Assembly (NCBI GenBank): GCA_000442125.1 | Contig: KE546966.1 | Coordinates: 1,475,471 to 1,539,470, forward strand | Source: Opeltia flavorubescens | Taxonomy: Eukaryota; Ascomycota; Lecanoromycetes; Teloschistales; Teloschistaceae | Direction: 5' to 3' | DNA length: 64,000 nt | Shown here: positions 34,205-46,014 of the stretch, one piece after another | Layout: each line of letters opens with the position of its first letter | Position numbering within the stretch: the stretch's first letter is position 1 | Translations under genes and position numbers: made by a program | Notes under the pieces: model-generated | The model's database searches: none | Seen by the model: only the letters and a program-made list of their open reading frames with translations | What the model was told of the DNA's origin: nothing

Positions 34205-35565
34205 TCGTGATGATGCGTCAACGAGTCTATGTCTAAGGGGAGTCCGAGAACCTAAACGGCTTGCGATATTAGTGCACAGGCTCAGACTCGAATCTTATTC
34301 ATTAGAGCGTTTCCAATGGTGGCTGCACCCCCATAAGCATTATGACGACATAGACGCTATACGAGGTTTAATGTAAGGTACGTGACAGTTGCCAATATTC
34401 GCATGTACCGCGCTATCTGAAATGAAACGTTCAATGTTTTCTAACTCGTGCTTTTGAAAGATCTGACCTGCACTCTTTGTATGTCACTGAATCAATCTAA
34501 AATAGATCACGATCACAGATTCCACTGACCACTAGCTGTGGTACATACCAGATTTTTGCCCATTTCGCCATGATGCTGTTTAGCGATTCGGTGACCACGA
34601 TAGCTCGCTCGTGAGACATACAGACTCAACAACTTTATGACACAATACTGATTCACCTAAAGTAGGGAAGGACGTGATTTGAAGCAGAGTATAAACGCTT
34701 CTATTCGGGCACTCTAGATCAACACTAACTAGAAGCCTCTCGTATTATTCTAGGGTAAAGTCGGTGTAGAGTGATTGAACTCTGGATTTTGGAAGGAAGG
34801 ACAAGTGATGCTTTAGTCTTAGCACGTCTTGAAAGTTGTGTTCAGAAACTTTGTAGATACTGGATCGCCCTTACCATCATTCAACCCTTTCGAAATCAGA
34901 CATCCTATTGGCGGGTGGGACCAGTAGTGCTCCAGCCAGACGCTTTCAGTGGCGCCTGATGAGACATAGTTATTGACCTCAAACCAGCGTTTCGACGAAA
35001 CTGTACGTTCTAACCAGAAATCTAAATTTCTTGAAACTTAGATAATGAATAGGCCCTTCAACGTGTCTGCTGAGAAATACGACGGGAGCGACCTCCACAA
35101 CAGTATTTAGAAGGGGCTCGGCGCAGGTTCTCTTTATTGGCTTTCCTGGAATTCTGGTCAAAATTCGAGAATCAACAGTTTACTGCCTTAAGGGAGGAGA
35201 CTGTATGTGGCTTTGTCATTAGGCCAACCGCTATGAATAATGGTGAATTCAAAGATCAAAGAGGAGTTCGTCCATAGTTGGTGTGGCAATACCTGATTTA
35301 CCAGACAACTCGTAGTCAACTGAAATCTCCACGGTTTCGGGAGAAGACCGAAGTTACACCATCTGGATATGCTGGGGCGCAACTAAGAAGATAATTAGCA
35401 AGGCTTCCCAAATGATTGGGTAGAGTCAGCACGACAAATCATTAAAGATTGTATTACCTACTGTCAGAACCAGACGAACTTCTTTCTAGTCGTCTCTCCT
35501 AGACCCAGCCCTTCTAGATGAACGCTCCGGTTGTAGAGCTCCTATGACAGACATATCAGCAAATT
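34205..35565. other. Intergenic, no gene seen
   Basis: This 1.36 kb lies between the NFU1 start and the Ras GEF stop. It holds only chance frames of about 60-64 codons. Its right end should carry the Ras GEF 3' UTR and its left end the NFU1 promoter. Confidence 0.5.
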
Positions 35566-38500
35566 CTACCGGACCAGATTTAGGATGACTCTAAGACCCA
35601 ACGAACACTCATGTTCACCTAGTCCAATGCTTCTTGAGAGGGAACCTACATCGTCATCTTTGGTAAAACTGCACTCCAAGATGAGCCGCTGTGCTTCTTC
35701 GTTACACGAATTGAACTGATACGGCATAGCTTGGCTTCGTTGGATGTTCGTAATTACATCACCTACTATTTCAAACTTCTTCCAGTTTATTAGTCTCCGC
35801 TCCTCATCGATGTACGTAGGATTGCCTTCCTCGGCCGAAGCCAGATCTCTGCAGTGCAAGGGAAGAAATGGGATGCGCTCTATCGGTGTGTTCGACCACG
35901 CTAATCTGTACGCAAAATGACTCTTTTGAGTTCCCATCAGAATTTGTAGCCTCATAAACTCTTTCTGCTTTGAATAAGGAATTAGTTCCCTTGTCTGCAC
36001 CAGCCGATGCACGGCCGTGGTATTGATACCGGCAACCACTGCACCTAGCGAGTTGTAATTGTTCAAGTGCCGTAGTTTCTGTCACAGTCTCTCAGCAATC
36101 CAGCTACACCAGCAATATCGAAGCCACCCTTACCCAAGCAATTGCCATACACTTCTCAAGTGCCTTTGCTCGGTGTTTCGGTTTCTCCCGCAATAATATC
36201 ATGTTTGCAGTCCAGCAAGCAACGTGGTTGAATTGGTGGATCATTTTGCTAACGTACCGGAGGTTCTTGTATTTCTCTTTATCTTCTTCGCGGAGACTAA
36301 CATGCCTAACAAGGTCACGTGGCCGTATTGAGGAGAACAAGATCCAGTCGATTCGTGTAAGCTCTTGTGCAATATCATCATCACACATCTCCATAAAGAG
36401 ATTCCAGTGTATCTTGCACAGAATCATTTTGGGTGACGGGGTGAGAAGACGCGCTTGCCTTTGTGCGCTCTCTATAGCATTTAGCCCGGTTTTAGACGAG
36501 ATGATCGAGCGGCTGCTAGATTCGTCATTGCTTGACGAGGCAGAGGACGCAGCAGAACCTCGTTGGGAGACACGAGACGCCTTCTGCCCCGGATCTTCCT
36601 CGCACGCGCCCTCGCTATCCAGAGAATGCGTGGCTGAAGACGGGTTACAGATCGAGTTTGAATCTCCAAACTGCTCAACTATACTTGGTTTACCCTTGCT
36701 TACATCCGAGCATGCCCAAGCTGTGTCATCATCTTCACAGACCACAACCAATTGCTTATTGATCTCTTGAACAGCCATGGCGAATGGTCTTTGATCTGCT
36801 AGCGCTGACATGAATTTCATCATTTTAATTCGTATTAGCGATTGTGCAAAATCTCCAGGGTAATCTGTTATCCACTGAGCCAATGTGTTTAGATACCGCA
36901 ACTGGGAAGTCATTCGCGCTGTCTGATGCTTTGAAGCTAAACTAAGGTTATCAAAGCGGGATATGATAGCGTCCAGCAGGGTTGACGGAGTGACAAACCG
37001 CCGATAGAGGCATAGGAATATGGCTGCAAAGTCCATATCGGATTTGGAATTAGTTTGCGATAGAAGACGGTCCACAAGTTGGTCGAAGCTAACGCCAGAA
37101 GTCTTATCATCATTATTTTGAGGCTTCAAAGACTTGCTCACCAAGTCAGACATAGATTCCTCAGTGATTCCGTCCTTGTCGCAGTGTGTATTCTGCCAGA
37201 GAGGCTCTTCCTGGTCCATTTCGTCTACAAGCACCAATGGCTCATGGCTTCCTAAAATACTCGAGCTTGTTGGTTTATTGGATCGGATATCTTGAGATCC
37301 TGACTCCGCACCCTGCTCAATTACGCTCAAAGAGGATTGCATTTGCACGCCGGTATCTGTACGGCTCACGCAAATCGTACTCCCTTGTATTTCATTCATA
37401 AGATCGTTTGATGCTCCTTCGACCTTTTGATGTACTATGAGTTGCGTGTCTCGAGCCATCTCAGTAACGTGGAACGGATCTTCGGATTGGGCGCGTTTGT
37501 GTTTGCTCTTCGCGTCTGTAAATCCTCTTCGGTGCACTGAACCCAAATCCTTGACATCAGATAAGGTTTTAGGGCGTTTTGTTGGGCTAGACGGTACCGC
37601 TGTCCCTACATCACAATCGATTAGTGGATTTGATGCTTCCCCGTCTGAAATGGCTAGCAGGCCAGCGATGGATTGTGGGAATAATGGGGCGATTTCTAGA
37701 ACGCCAGTGTGACAAAAACGCCATACCGTTCATACGGAGCCTAATAGTACGCAAAATAAACGAAACACATCGTTTATGACTTTCAGGAGCTTTGAGAGAA
37801 ACCTGGTAAGCTGGAATTTTGGGAACAACACCTTCGCCAAAAGCTTTCCATGTCTGATCATTATTCTGCCGCAGCCTGAGGGGCAAGTCGCACATGCAAC
37901 GGACAAGGGCCGTGGGCAGTGAATTGCTCTTGAATGCTCCTAAGAACAAAGCACAAGTACGTAAGTTTCGTTACACATGGCTTGGAAGCGCGGCTTTCAG
38001 AGAGCAATGACAGTTGACTTACGTAACAATGCAGGCACTGCCTTTATACTGGCTACAGGCGAAACGTTTTCAACGTTGTAGATCACTAAGACCCCATTGA
38101 CATTCCCCATAACGTCGTCAGCTATAGGTGTAGGCCAGTGAAGTGTGCCATCGGAGTTGATTGCAATCTCATGAATGTTGAACTCGCGCATCTCGATGAT
38201 GGATACGACCCCTTCCAAAGACACCCTTTTCGTCGCGACCTTGGAGGAAGGCGTTTTCTTCAAATCTAGAGCATGCTGTATGAACGTTGATTTTCCAGAA
38301 TGTGGCATGCCAACGACGGCGAGAACAAGTCGTCGTATTTTGTATCCATTATGATACGCCCTGGTCCGTGTATCCCTTTCAGCTAAATCAGAGAATGTAT
38401 CTTCGTGATCGTTTTTTGGCCGTCCCGTACCGAGATGTCGTCGATTGTTAAAATCTTCTTCAAGGGCCGGGTCTGGCGCTCGCTCGCCCTGGGTGCTGGG

Positions 38501-38668
38501 GTAGATCGCACATGAAAGGCTGGGAATTCGAGAACATAAAGATAGACTGTACTGATCGCTGCCGTCATTTATGACGCTAGAAGCAGACGATATATTTTCT
38601 TTTAAAGCCAGCCGTGGTGACCGTTCTTGGAAATTGCCCGTCTCTGCCGCAGGTTTCTCTTCCCTCAT
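35566..38668 (-). CDS. Ras guanine-nucleotide exchange factor with N-terminal P-loop (GTPase-like) domain
   Basis: Exons 38023-38668, 37751-37939, 36134-37695 and 35566-36078 encode 969 residues. After ~110 disordered residues a Ras-like P-loop appears (LVLAVVGMPHSGKST, G120-T128), then NGVLVIYNVEN and ALVRCMCDLP, where CMCD stands at the NKxD position, so nucleotide specificity looks lost. The REM (RasGEF-N) domain starts near 479 (VSFDQLVDRLLSQ...FAAIFLCLYRRFVTPSTLL). The CDC25 catalytic domain is at ~720-920: DIAQELTRIDWILFSSIRPRD, FNHVACWTANMIL, KCMAIAWKLRHLNNYNSLGA. It should activate Ras-family GTPases at membranes. Intron 37696-37750 is the least certain (gtacta donor, weak branch site) but gives SFILQIAPLFPQSIAGLLAISD in phase. 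The gene starts 320 bp from the AT-rich island. Confidence 0.85.
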
Positions 38669-38960
38669 GCTCGACAGAACAGTCCAGATAACAGATCAGA
38701 TGCAGGCCAGGGAACTCATGACGCCTCCAGCACGTCCAAGGACTACATATTGTGGCTTGATATTCGACAAAGGTTGGGCTGGACAATCGAGTTCAGAATG
38801 TTGCCTATCATTGTATTCTAATGTCCTCCAATTCGGACGCTAGTCTGATACGAGCAATAATAAGGAAATTGTACGGCCCACGTGTGCGTGCAAATGTTAT
38901 AGACCCCGCATGTGACGAATGGGCCACTTGCGCAGGCTAATCACAATGTTTGTTACTCGT
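38669..38960. promoter_or_regulatory. Ras GEF upstream region, last ordinary sequence before the RIP block
   Basis: Base composition here is like the rest of the genes (CpA and TpG are common). It is presumed to hold the Ras GEF promoter. No other gene was found. Confidence 0.45.
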
Positions 38961-38966
38961 ATCCAC

Positions 38967-38998
38967 CAGGTTTTGCACCAGATCAGGTTTTGCACCAG
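38967..38998. repeat. 15-bp direct repeat at the island edge
   Basis: CAGGTTTTGCACCAG occurs at 38967-38981 and again at 38984-38998, separated by 2 bp. It lies immediately before the composition switch. Confidence 0.8.
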
Positions 38999-38999
38999 G

Positions 39000-41900
39000 T
39001 AGATTTTAGCGCTAAAATTCCTTGGTATTTTAACCCGATTAGATAAGATGTTAATAAATATATAAATAATATTCTCTATTCGCTAATACTACCTATTTAG
39101 AATTATAAAGCTATATATATATACTAGCTCTACGATTTCTAGTATTATTTTTTTTAAACGCTATTATAAAGTTTAATATAATATTAATATTAGTTTATTA
39201 TACTATTAAATAATATTAAAATTCCTTTTATATTTATATTATTTATTTAAATTTCTATTTTATATTTAAAATTATAATTTTAAAACTATTTAATATATAT
39301 AAAAAAATATTAATTAATAAAAAATAATATTTTTAAAAGAACTCGAACCTTTAATTTATAATAATATATTAAATTTTTAGATTTTTTTTTAAACTAGATA
39401 ATTTTTTTATTAAAACTATATAAATTAAAAAAAAAATAGATTATTAATAATATATATATTTTTTTATTAAATTATAAAAGTTCAATATTAATAATAATAT
39501 AAAAACTAATTATATAATCCGGCGTTAATATAAAAAATATAATTATATAAAATTTTTAAAATATTATAATATAAAAAAAATAATAATAAATATCTTTAAT
39601 TTTAAAAAATAGAGTTATTAAAAAAAATAACTAGAATTGAATATAAATAAATAATAGAAATAATAAAAGTAAATTATTATAAATAAAAAATCTAATAAAT
39701 AAAAAATAGTAATAAAAATAAATTTAAATAGTTAGTATATTTTATAAAAATAAAAATAAAAACTAGAAATACTATTAAATAAAATATAATATTAAATTAA
39801 AGAAAGAAAAATTAATAATAAATAAATTAGTTTTAAATAAAAAAATTATAAATTTTAAAAAATAAATATAAATAAAAAATAAAATATAAAATAAAAATAA
39901 TTAAATAATATATAAAATAAAAAATCTTTTAATATTAAATCTAATTAAATAATAATTTTTAAATTTAAATAATATAATTAGTTAAAATTTTATTTTAATA
40001 ATTTATTTTTAGTATAAATTTTTAATTTTTATTTATTTTAACGATTTTTTTAAAAAATAAAAAATTTTATTAAAATATTAATTGAATTACTATTATAAAA
40101 TCGCTAAATTCTTTATATTTTTAATAAAAATAATTAAAAAAATTTTAATTAGTTTTATTTATATATTATATACTTTTTTAATATTAATAAATTATTTATA
40201 ATAATAAAATCTATTTAATTAATTATTTAATATATTAATTACATTTTAATTTAAATAACAATTTTATTTTAATAATATAGAATAGTAATATTATTATTCT
40301 TCGTCGGAATAGGGCTCCGTTTTGCGAACTTAGAGAAAAAAACACGTTAGCGTATTTTTAATATCTAGATAACTATAATAGATATAAAAAATATTTACAT
40401 TTAAAAATTATAGGTATTATACGGCTCTAGCTCGTATTAAAATCTAGCGCGCTAGTATTAGCTCCCGGCGCTAAAAAAGCCAACGGGGTTTTTTTAGGTT
40501 TTAAAAATTTGTTAAAACCCACCCTAAAACTTAATTTATTCCGACGCGTAATTATTATTAAACGCGGTATTATATATAAAAATTAAAAAAATAGATTTAT
40601 AGATTAAATTTAAAAATATAATATTAAACTATTTTATATAATAATTAATAATAATATAAATATATATTTAAAAAGTATTTTTTTTATTATTTAAAATTTT
40701 AATTAATTTATAAAAGGCGGTTTATATATTAAAAACTTTATATAAATTTTTTAAAAAATTTATTATAATTTTTTAACCTTTTTATTCTTTATATATTAAA
40801 ATAAAAATAGTATTAGATTTTTAATTTTTTAAATTTAATAGAATAATATTTATTTAATAGGTAATTTAAATTTAATAATAAAATTTAAAAATTTTAAAAA
40901 TAAAAAAAGTAGTAGAAAATATAGCGAAAAACGCGGCGAATAATATAGCGGAAAAGTTTATTAAAAAATTATATTTTTTATAAATATTTTTAATTTTTTT
41001 AAATTATATTTAAAAATATTTTTATTATAATATATAAACTTTTAATTATAGCGTTAAATTTTTTTAATATTAATTTATAAAGTTTTTTTTATATTTTAAC
41101 TATTTATTATTATTATTTTTTATAGAATTTTTTTTATTAGTTTTTTTAATACTTTTAAAAAATTTTATTATTTAAAATCCTAATTTTATTATTATTTTTT
41201 TTTATAATTATTTTATTTTATATAATATTTAATAGTATTAATAAAAATTTAATTAATTATTTAAAGGATTTATTTATTTATAAATATATATTTAAAACTT
41301 TTATATAATTTAAAAATAATATTTTTATAAAAATATTTACCTATTTCTATTGAAATTAAAAACTAATTAATATTAACGGTATAAAATAATAAAATAAAAA
41401 TAATAATTATATTATTAATTAAATTAATAATTTTAATTTCTAATAGAATAAAAAATTATTTAAAATACTATTTACTAATTACTATTATTAGTATATAAAA
41501 AAAAATCTATATTATATTAGATATTTCGGATATTATTTTTAATAATATTTTTACTATAAACATTTATATATATATTAATAAAATTAGTTTTTTTATTAAA
41601 TAATTAGCGTTATATTCCGTTTATTTATAAAATCCAAAAAAATATATAATTTTTAAAAAAAGCTAAATATATTTATAATAAATAATTAAAGTATATAAAT
41701 TATATATAATAATAAATAAAATAGTATAATTTTTTTTAAATCGCGAAATCGATAGTTTAATTATTAATATATAAATTATAATTATTAAAAATTGAAAAAT
41801 AATATTCGCTTTATTTATATATTTTAGTAATAAAATTAAAATAATTTCGAAGCTATTTTAAATCGATTTTATTACTAGTTTATTTATTTTTATCTATAGT

Positions 41901-42936
41901 AATTTTACCTTTTAATAATAAATTAATATTAATATATTATAATTTTATTTATATTTTATTTTTAAAGATAATCTAAAATAGAAAAAAAAATTATTAATAA
42001 AAATACTTTTAATAATAATAGTCTATTTTTTATTATTATATTAAATCTAAAAATTTTTATAATTTTTAAAAATTATAATCTTTAATTTATTCTAAATATT
42101 TATAATAAAATTTCTTTTATTTATATTATATATATTATAAATAAAATTTTTATAGTATAAAACCATCTTATTAAAAAATTTAAAAATTTTTTTTATTATT
42201 TTATTAGATATATAATTCCGTTTTTTATTTTTTAAATAATTAAATATATTTTTTAGATTAAAATAATATTTAATAAGATTTAAAAATTAATTTAATTTAA
42301 TTTAATAGATTTATAATTATTATAAATAAAAAATAAAATTTTCGCTATAAATTTTATTTTCGCGATTTATAAAAAAGAATATTAGATAATAAACTATTTT
42401 ATCTACTATATAATTATAGTTTTTTTCTCCGGTTTAAATTTCTATAAATTTATAACTATTTTTTTATTATTTATATACGTTTATTTAATATAATAGTTTA
42501 GAATAATATATTCGATTTTATATTTTTTAATAATATTATACTATAATAACCGCTTTTTTTTTAAAAATATTTTATAAACTATAAAATTTTATAATCGGTT
42601 TAAAAAAAACGCTAAATATTTATAATAGTTTATATATATTTTTTGCAAGATATTTCGTTTATAAAAATTTACTAATTATTTAATATATTATTAAAAATAA
42701 GTCTACTAACGAAATAATATATAAATAGGATTTAAAATAAATAAATTATAATAGAAATTTAATAATTTTTATAGTTAAATAGTTTATTTAATATCTAAAA
42801 AAATAATATTAATTAAAAATAACGATAATTTTCAAGCGGGATTTAAATATTTAATAATTTAAAATTATATCAATTGATTAAAATAGCGTTAAATTAAATA
42901 TAAAAAAAAGAAAAAACTATAAATAAAAGCTACGGA
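39000..42936. mobile_element. Unclassified RIP-degraded DNA
   Basis: The stretch is A/T-saturated, almost free of CpA and TpG, with surviving CpG and no usable reading frame on either strand. It is presumed to be old repeat DNA because RIP acts on duplicated sequence. I could not match it to the Gypsy copies to its right or find its own terminal repeats. A less AT-rich patch at 40,295-40,560 stands out. Confidence 0.45.
39003..39018. repeat. 16-bp perfect palindrome at the first AT-rich bases
   Basis: ATTTTAGCGCTAAAAT is its own reverse complement and sits at the point where the AT-rich block starts. It may be the tip of a former mobile element, but no matching terminal repeat was found. Confidence 0.6.
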
Positions 42937-43194
42937 TATTATAATTAGCAATAGTCTAGTTTATTATAATATTATAGAACCGTTGTATAGCTTCGGCTAA
43001 AACGTTATATCGCTATATTATATTAATAAAAAAGGAGGCTTATATAATTAAAGGAATTCCCTTTAATATTTATAATTCTCTAGATATTAATATATATATA
43101 TTTTCTATATATAGTTTTATATATATAATAATAAAATATTAAATTATTATTTATATTTTTATATAGTTTCCCTATTATTATATCCTTTTTCTAC
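42937..43194 (+). repeat. LTR of element X (5')
   Basis: About 258 bp. It is the inverted copy of the LTRs at 45,746-46,000 and 53,171-53,425; shared blocks include AGCAATAGTCTAG, TAGCTTCGGCTAAAACGTTA and GTTTCCCTATTATTATATCC. Ends are approximate. Confidence 0.75.
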
Positions 43195-45745
43195 TTTAAT
43201 ATTTTTATTTTTTATAAAAAGCAGTTCGATTATATTATAAAGTAATAATATAAAATAAGAATAGTAATATTATATCTATAACTAGATTATAACTGCTAAT
43301 AAATATAGTTATATTATAAAATAATAATATAAATAAACTTATTAATAACGTTTTAAATATAGAAATTCGAGTTTTTAAAATAAAATAAACTTTAGTTTAT
43401 AAATAAAAAAAGTTAAAAATATTAAAAATTAAAAAAGAATTAAAATTTTTAAAATTATCTATTATTATATATTAATAATAAACTTTTAAAACTTTAATTA
43501 ATAATTTTAAATATATTAAAAAATAGAATATAAATAAAAAATTAAAGTTAAAAATTTTTAACTTTATTTAATATAAAGGTAAAAGTTATATAAAATATAT
43601 ACTATTTTAATATAAATATAAATACGTTTTTAAAACTCGTTTAATTATATATAAAATAAAAATTTTAAAAATTTTATTTAATATAAGCTATTTTAATTAT
43701 TATCTAGCGAATATATAAAACCGAATTAAAAAAGCGAATTTAAATACTAGATTTAAAATAATTTAAATAGAATAATTAAAATTTTTATTAAACCAGTTCG
43801 ATTTTTAAATTATCCGCGGTATTAAAATAATATTATAATATTTTAATATAAAATACTATAATAAATAAAATATTTTTTTATTTATTAAATATTTAAAAAA
43901 CTTTAAAAACTATATAAAAGAATTTTTATTAGATTATATTTAAATAAATATCTTAAAAAATATTTTCCGGAGTAGTATAGCTAATAAAATATTTAAAATA
44001 TCTAATTTTTTTAAAATATATTAAGAAATTATTAATTAAATAATTAAGATTAAATCGATTTAATTATAATATTAAATATATACTAATTATAATAATATAA
44101 ATATTATAGTATTAAGTTTTAAAAGTTATAAAAATAGTTAAAAAAAATAAAATTTATTTAATATTATTATACCGGCGATTAATATAAATATAATAATAAT
44201 TAGTTATAAAAATTATAAAAGCTAGCGTAATTTTTAAAAATATAGTTTAAATAGTAATTATAAGTTTTATAAAAATAGCAATATATTAATAATAATTATT
44301 TATTAAAAATATAGTAAAAAAGATTATAAAAAATCTAATTACTTTTATAAAAATAAAAAATAAAAAAAAAAAATTTAATAAATCTTATTTTTATATTATT
44401 AGGTCGCTAATAAATAAAACTATAAATTTTTTATTTAATTATAAATATAATTATTTAAAAAATAAAATAAAAGATTAAATTAATTATATTTATTAATTAT
44501 AATATAAACCTAAATTTTATATTATAATATTATATAAAAGAGTTAAAATTATATAATAGCCGCGATATTAAAACGCCGGTTAAAATATTAAATAATATAA
44601 ATTTAATTTATTTTTCAAAATATAAACTTTTAGTTAATTTTATTAATTTAAAAAAAAAATTAAAAATAATAATAGATAAATATATTAAAGCGAATATTAA
44701 ATTTTTTAATATTATATTTAACCTTTTATAATTATATTAATATAATTTAAATATTAATTTAATTTGTATATAATAGATATAGCGCGATTCTAGCGCTATT
44801 CTAATAAAAATAAATATTCAATTAATTCTAATTAAAAAATTAGAATATTTATTAAAAATAGAAGAATTTAAATAGTTATATTTTTTTAATATAGAATTAT
44901 ATAATATAAATAATATAATCGCTTTATATAATATTAAAAAAGCGATTTTATTTAAAAAATATACTAATTTAAAAAGGGTTTATAATTTTTAAAAAATTAA
45001 TAAATTTTTTAAATATTTTATAAATAATTATACCTTTAAAATAACGGGTAATTTATTATTTAAACTTTTATATAATTTTTTAATTATTAAATTAAAGGTT
45101 TTATAGATTTATATTAATAAAAATCTAGTAAAAAAATTTATTTATTATTTAATATCGCGAGTTAACGTTTTAATTATATTTATAAAAAAAAAATAATAAT
45201 TTTTACTTTTATATCGATTATTAAAAGCTAAATCGGGTTATTATTAAAAACCGATACTTTTTTTCTTTAATATTAAAAGCTTTAAATAGGCTATATAAAA
45301 TAAAAATTTTTATCTATTTAAATATTTAAAATATCTATTATTATATTAAAATCCGGAAGAATAATAAATAAAAAATAGTATTTTATATTTATTATAGCTA
45401 TTTTAAATATTATACTATATTATTTAATTTAATAAATATTTTAGCTATTTTTTAAATATATATTAGTAATATTTTAAAAAACCTTTTAAACTTTTTTATT
45501 ATAGTATATATAAATAATTTATTAGTTTATTTTAAAAATAAAACCGAGTATTTAATATATATATAAAAAGTTTTTATAAAATAATTATAATATAAATTAT
45601 ATATTAAATTAAAAAAGTATTTATTTAATATATATAAAATTAAATTTATAGAATTTATTATTTATTTTAATAATATTATAATAAAAAAGTTTTATATTAA
45701 ATATATAAGGAATTAGTCTTTTTTAAAATTATATTATAATATATA
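42937..45745 (+). mobile_element. Fossil Ty3/Gypsy element X, left part (5' LTR to reverse transcriptase)
   Basis: A plus-oriented LTR element with its 5' LTR at about 42,937-43,194, then gag and part of pol up to the reverse transcriptase region near 45,200-45,740. Orientation and content follow from alignment by eye with the reverse complement of the neighbouring element B. It is broken throughout by RIP, with breaks too many to count, and is the most A/T-saturated and probably oldest copy here. Element B is inserted at about 45,745, and X resumes at 53,426. Confidence 0.75.
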
Positions 45746-46000
45746 TAAAAAGGATATAATAGCAGGGAAACTGTATAGAAGTATAGGCAATAGTCTGGCG
45801 TTCTACTATTATATACACGGAGCTATATATAAAGAATATATATATATTAATATCTAAAGAGCTATAAATATTAAAGGGAATTTCTTTAACTATATAGGCC
45901 CTCTTTTCTACTAGTATAATATAACGATATAATATTTTAACCGAAGCTATATAACGGCTTTATAATATTATAATAAGCTAGATTATTATTAATTATAATA
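45746..46000 (-). repeat. LTR of element B (3' in coding sense)
   Basis: About 255 bp, near-identical in order to 53,171-53,425. Its inner edge carries a purine run on the minus strand. Confidence 0.8.
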
Positions 46001-46014
46001 ATATCCCCTTTTTT
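46001..46014 (-). other. Polypurine tract of element B
   Basis: Plus-strand ATATCCCCTTTTTT reads as a purine run (AAAAAAGGGG) on the coding strand, directly inside the 3' LTR, where the plus-strand primer of LTR elements lies. Confidence 0.6.
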
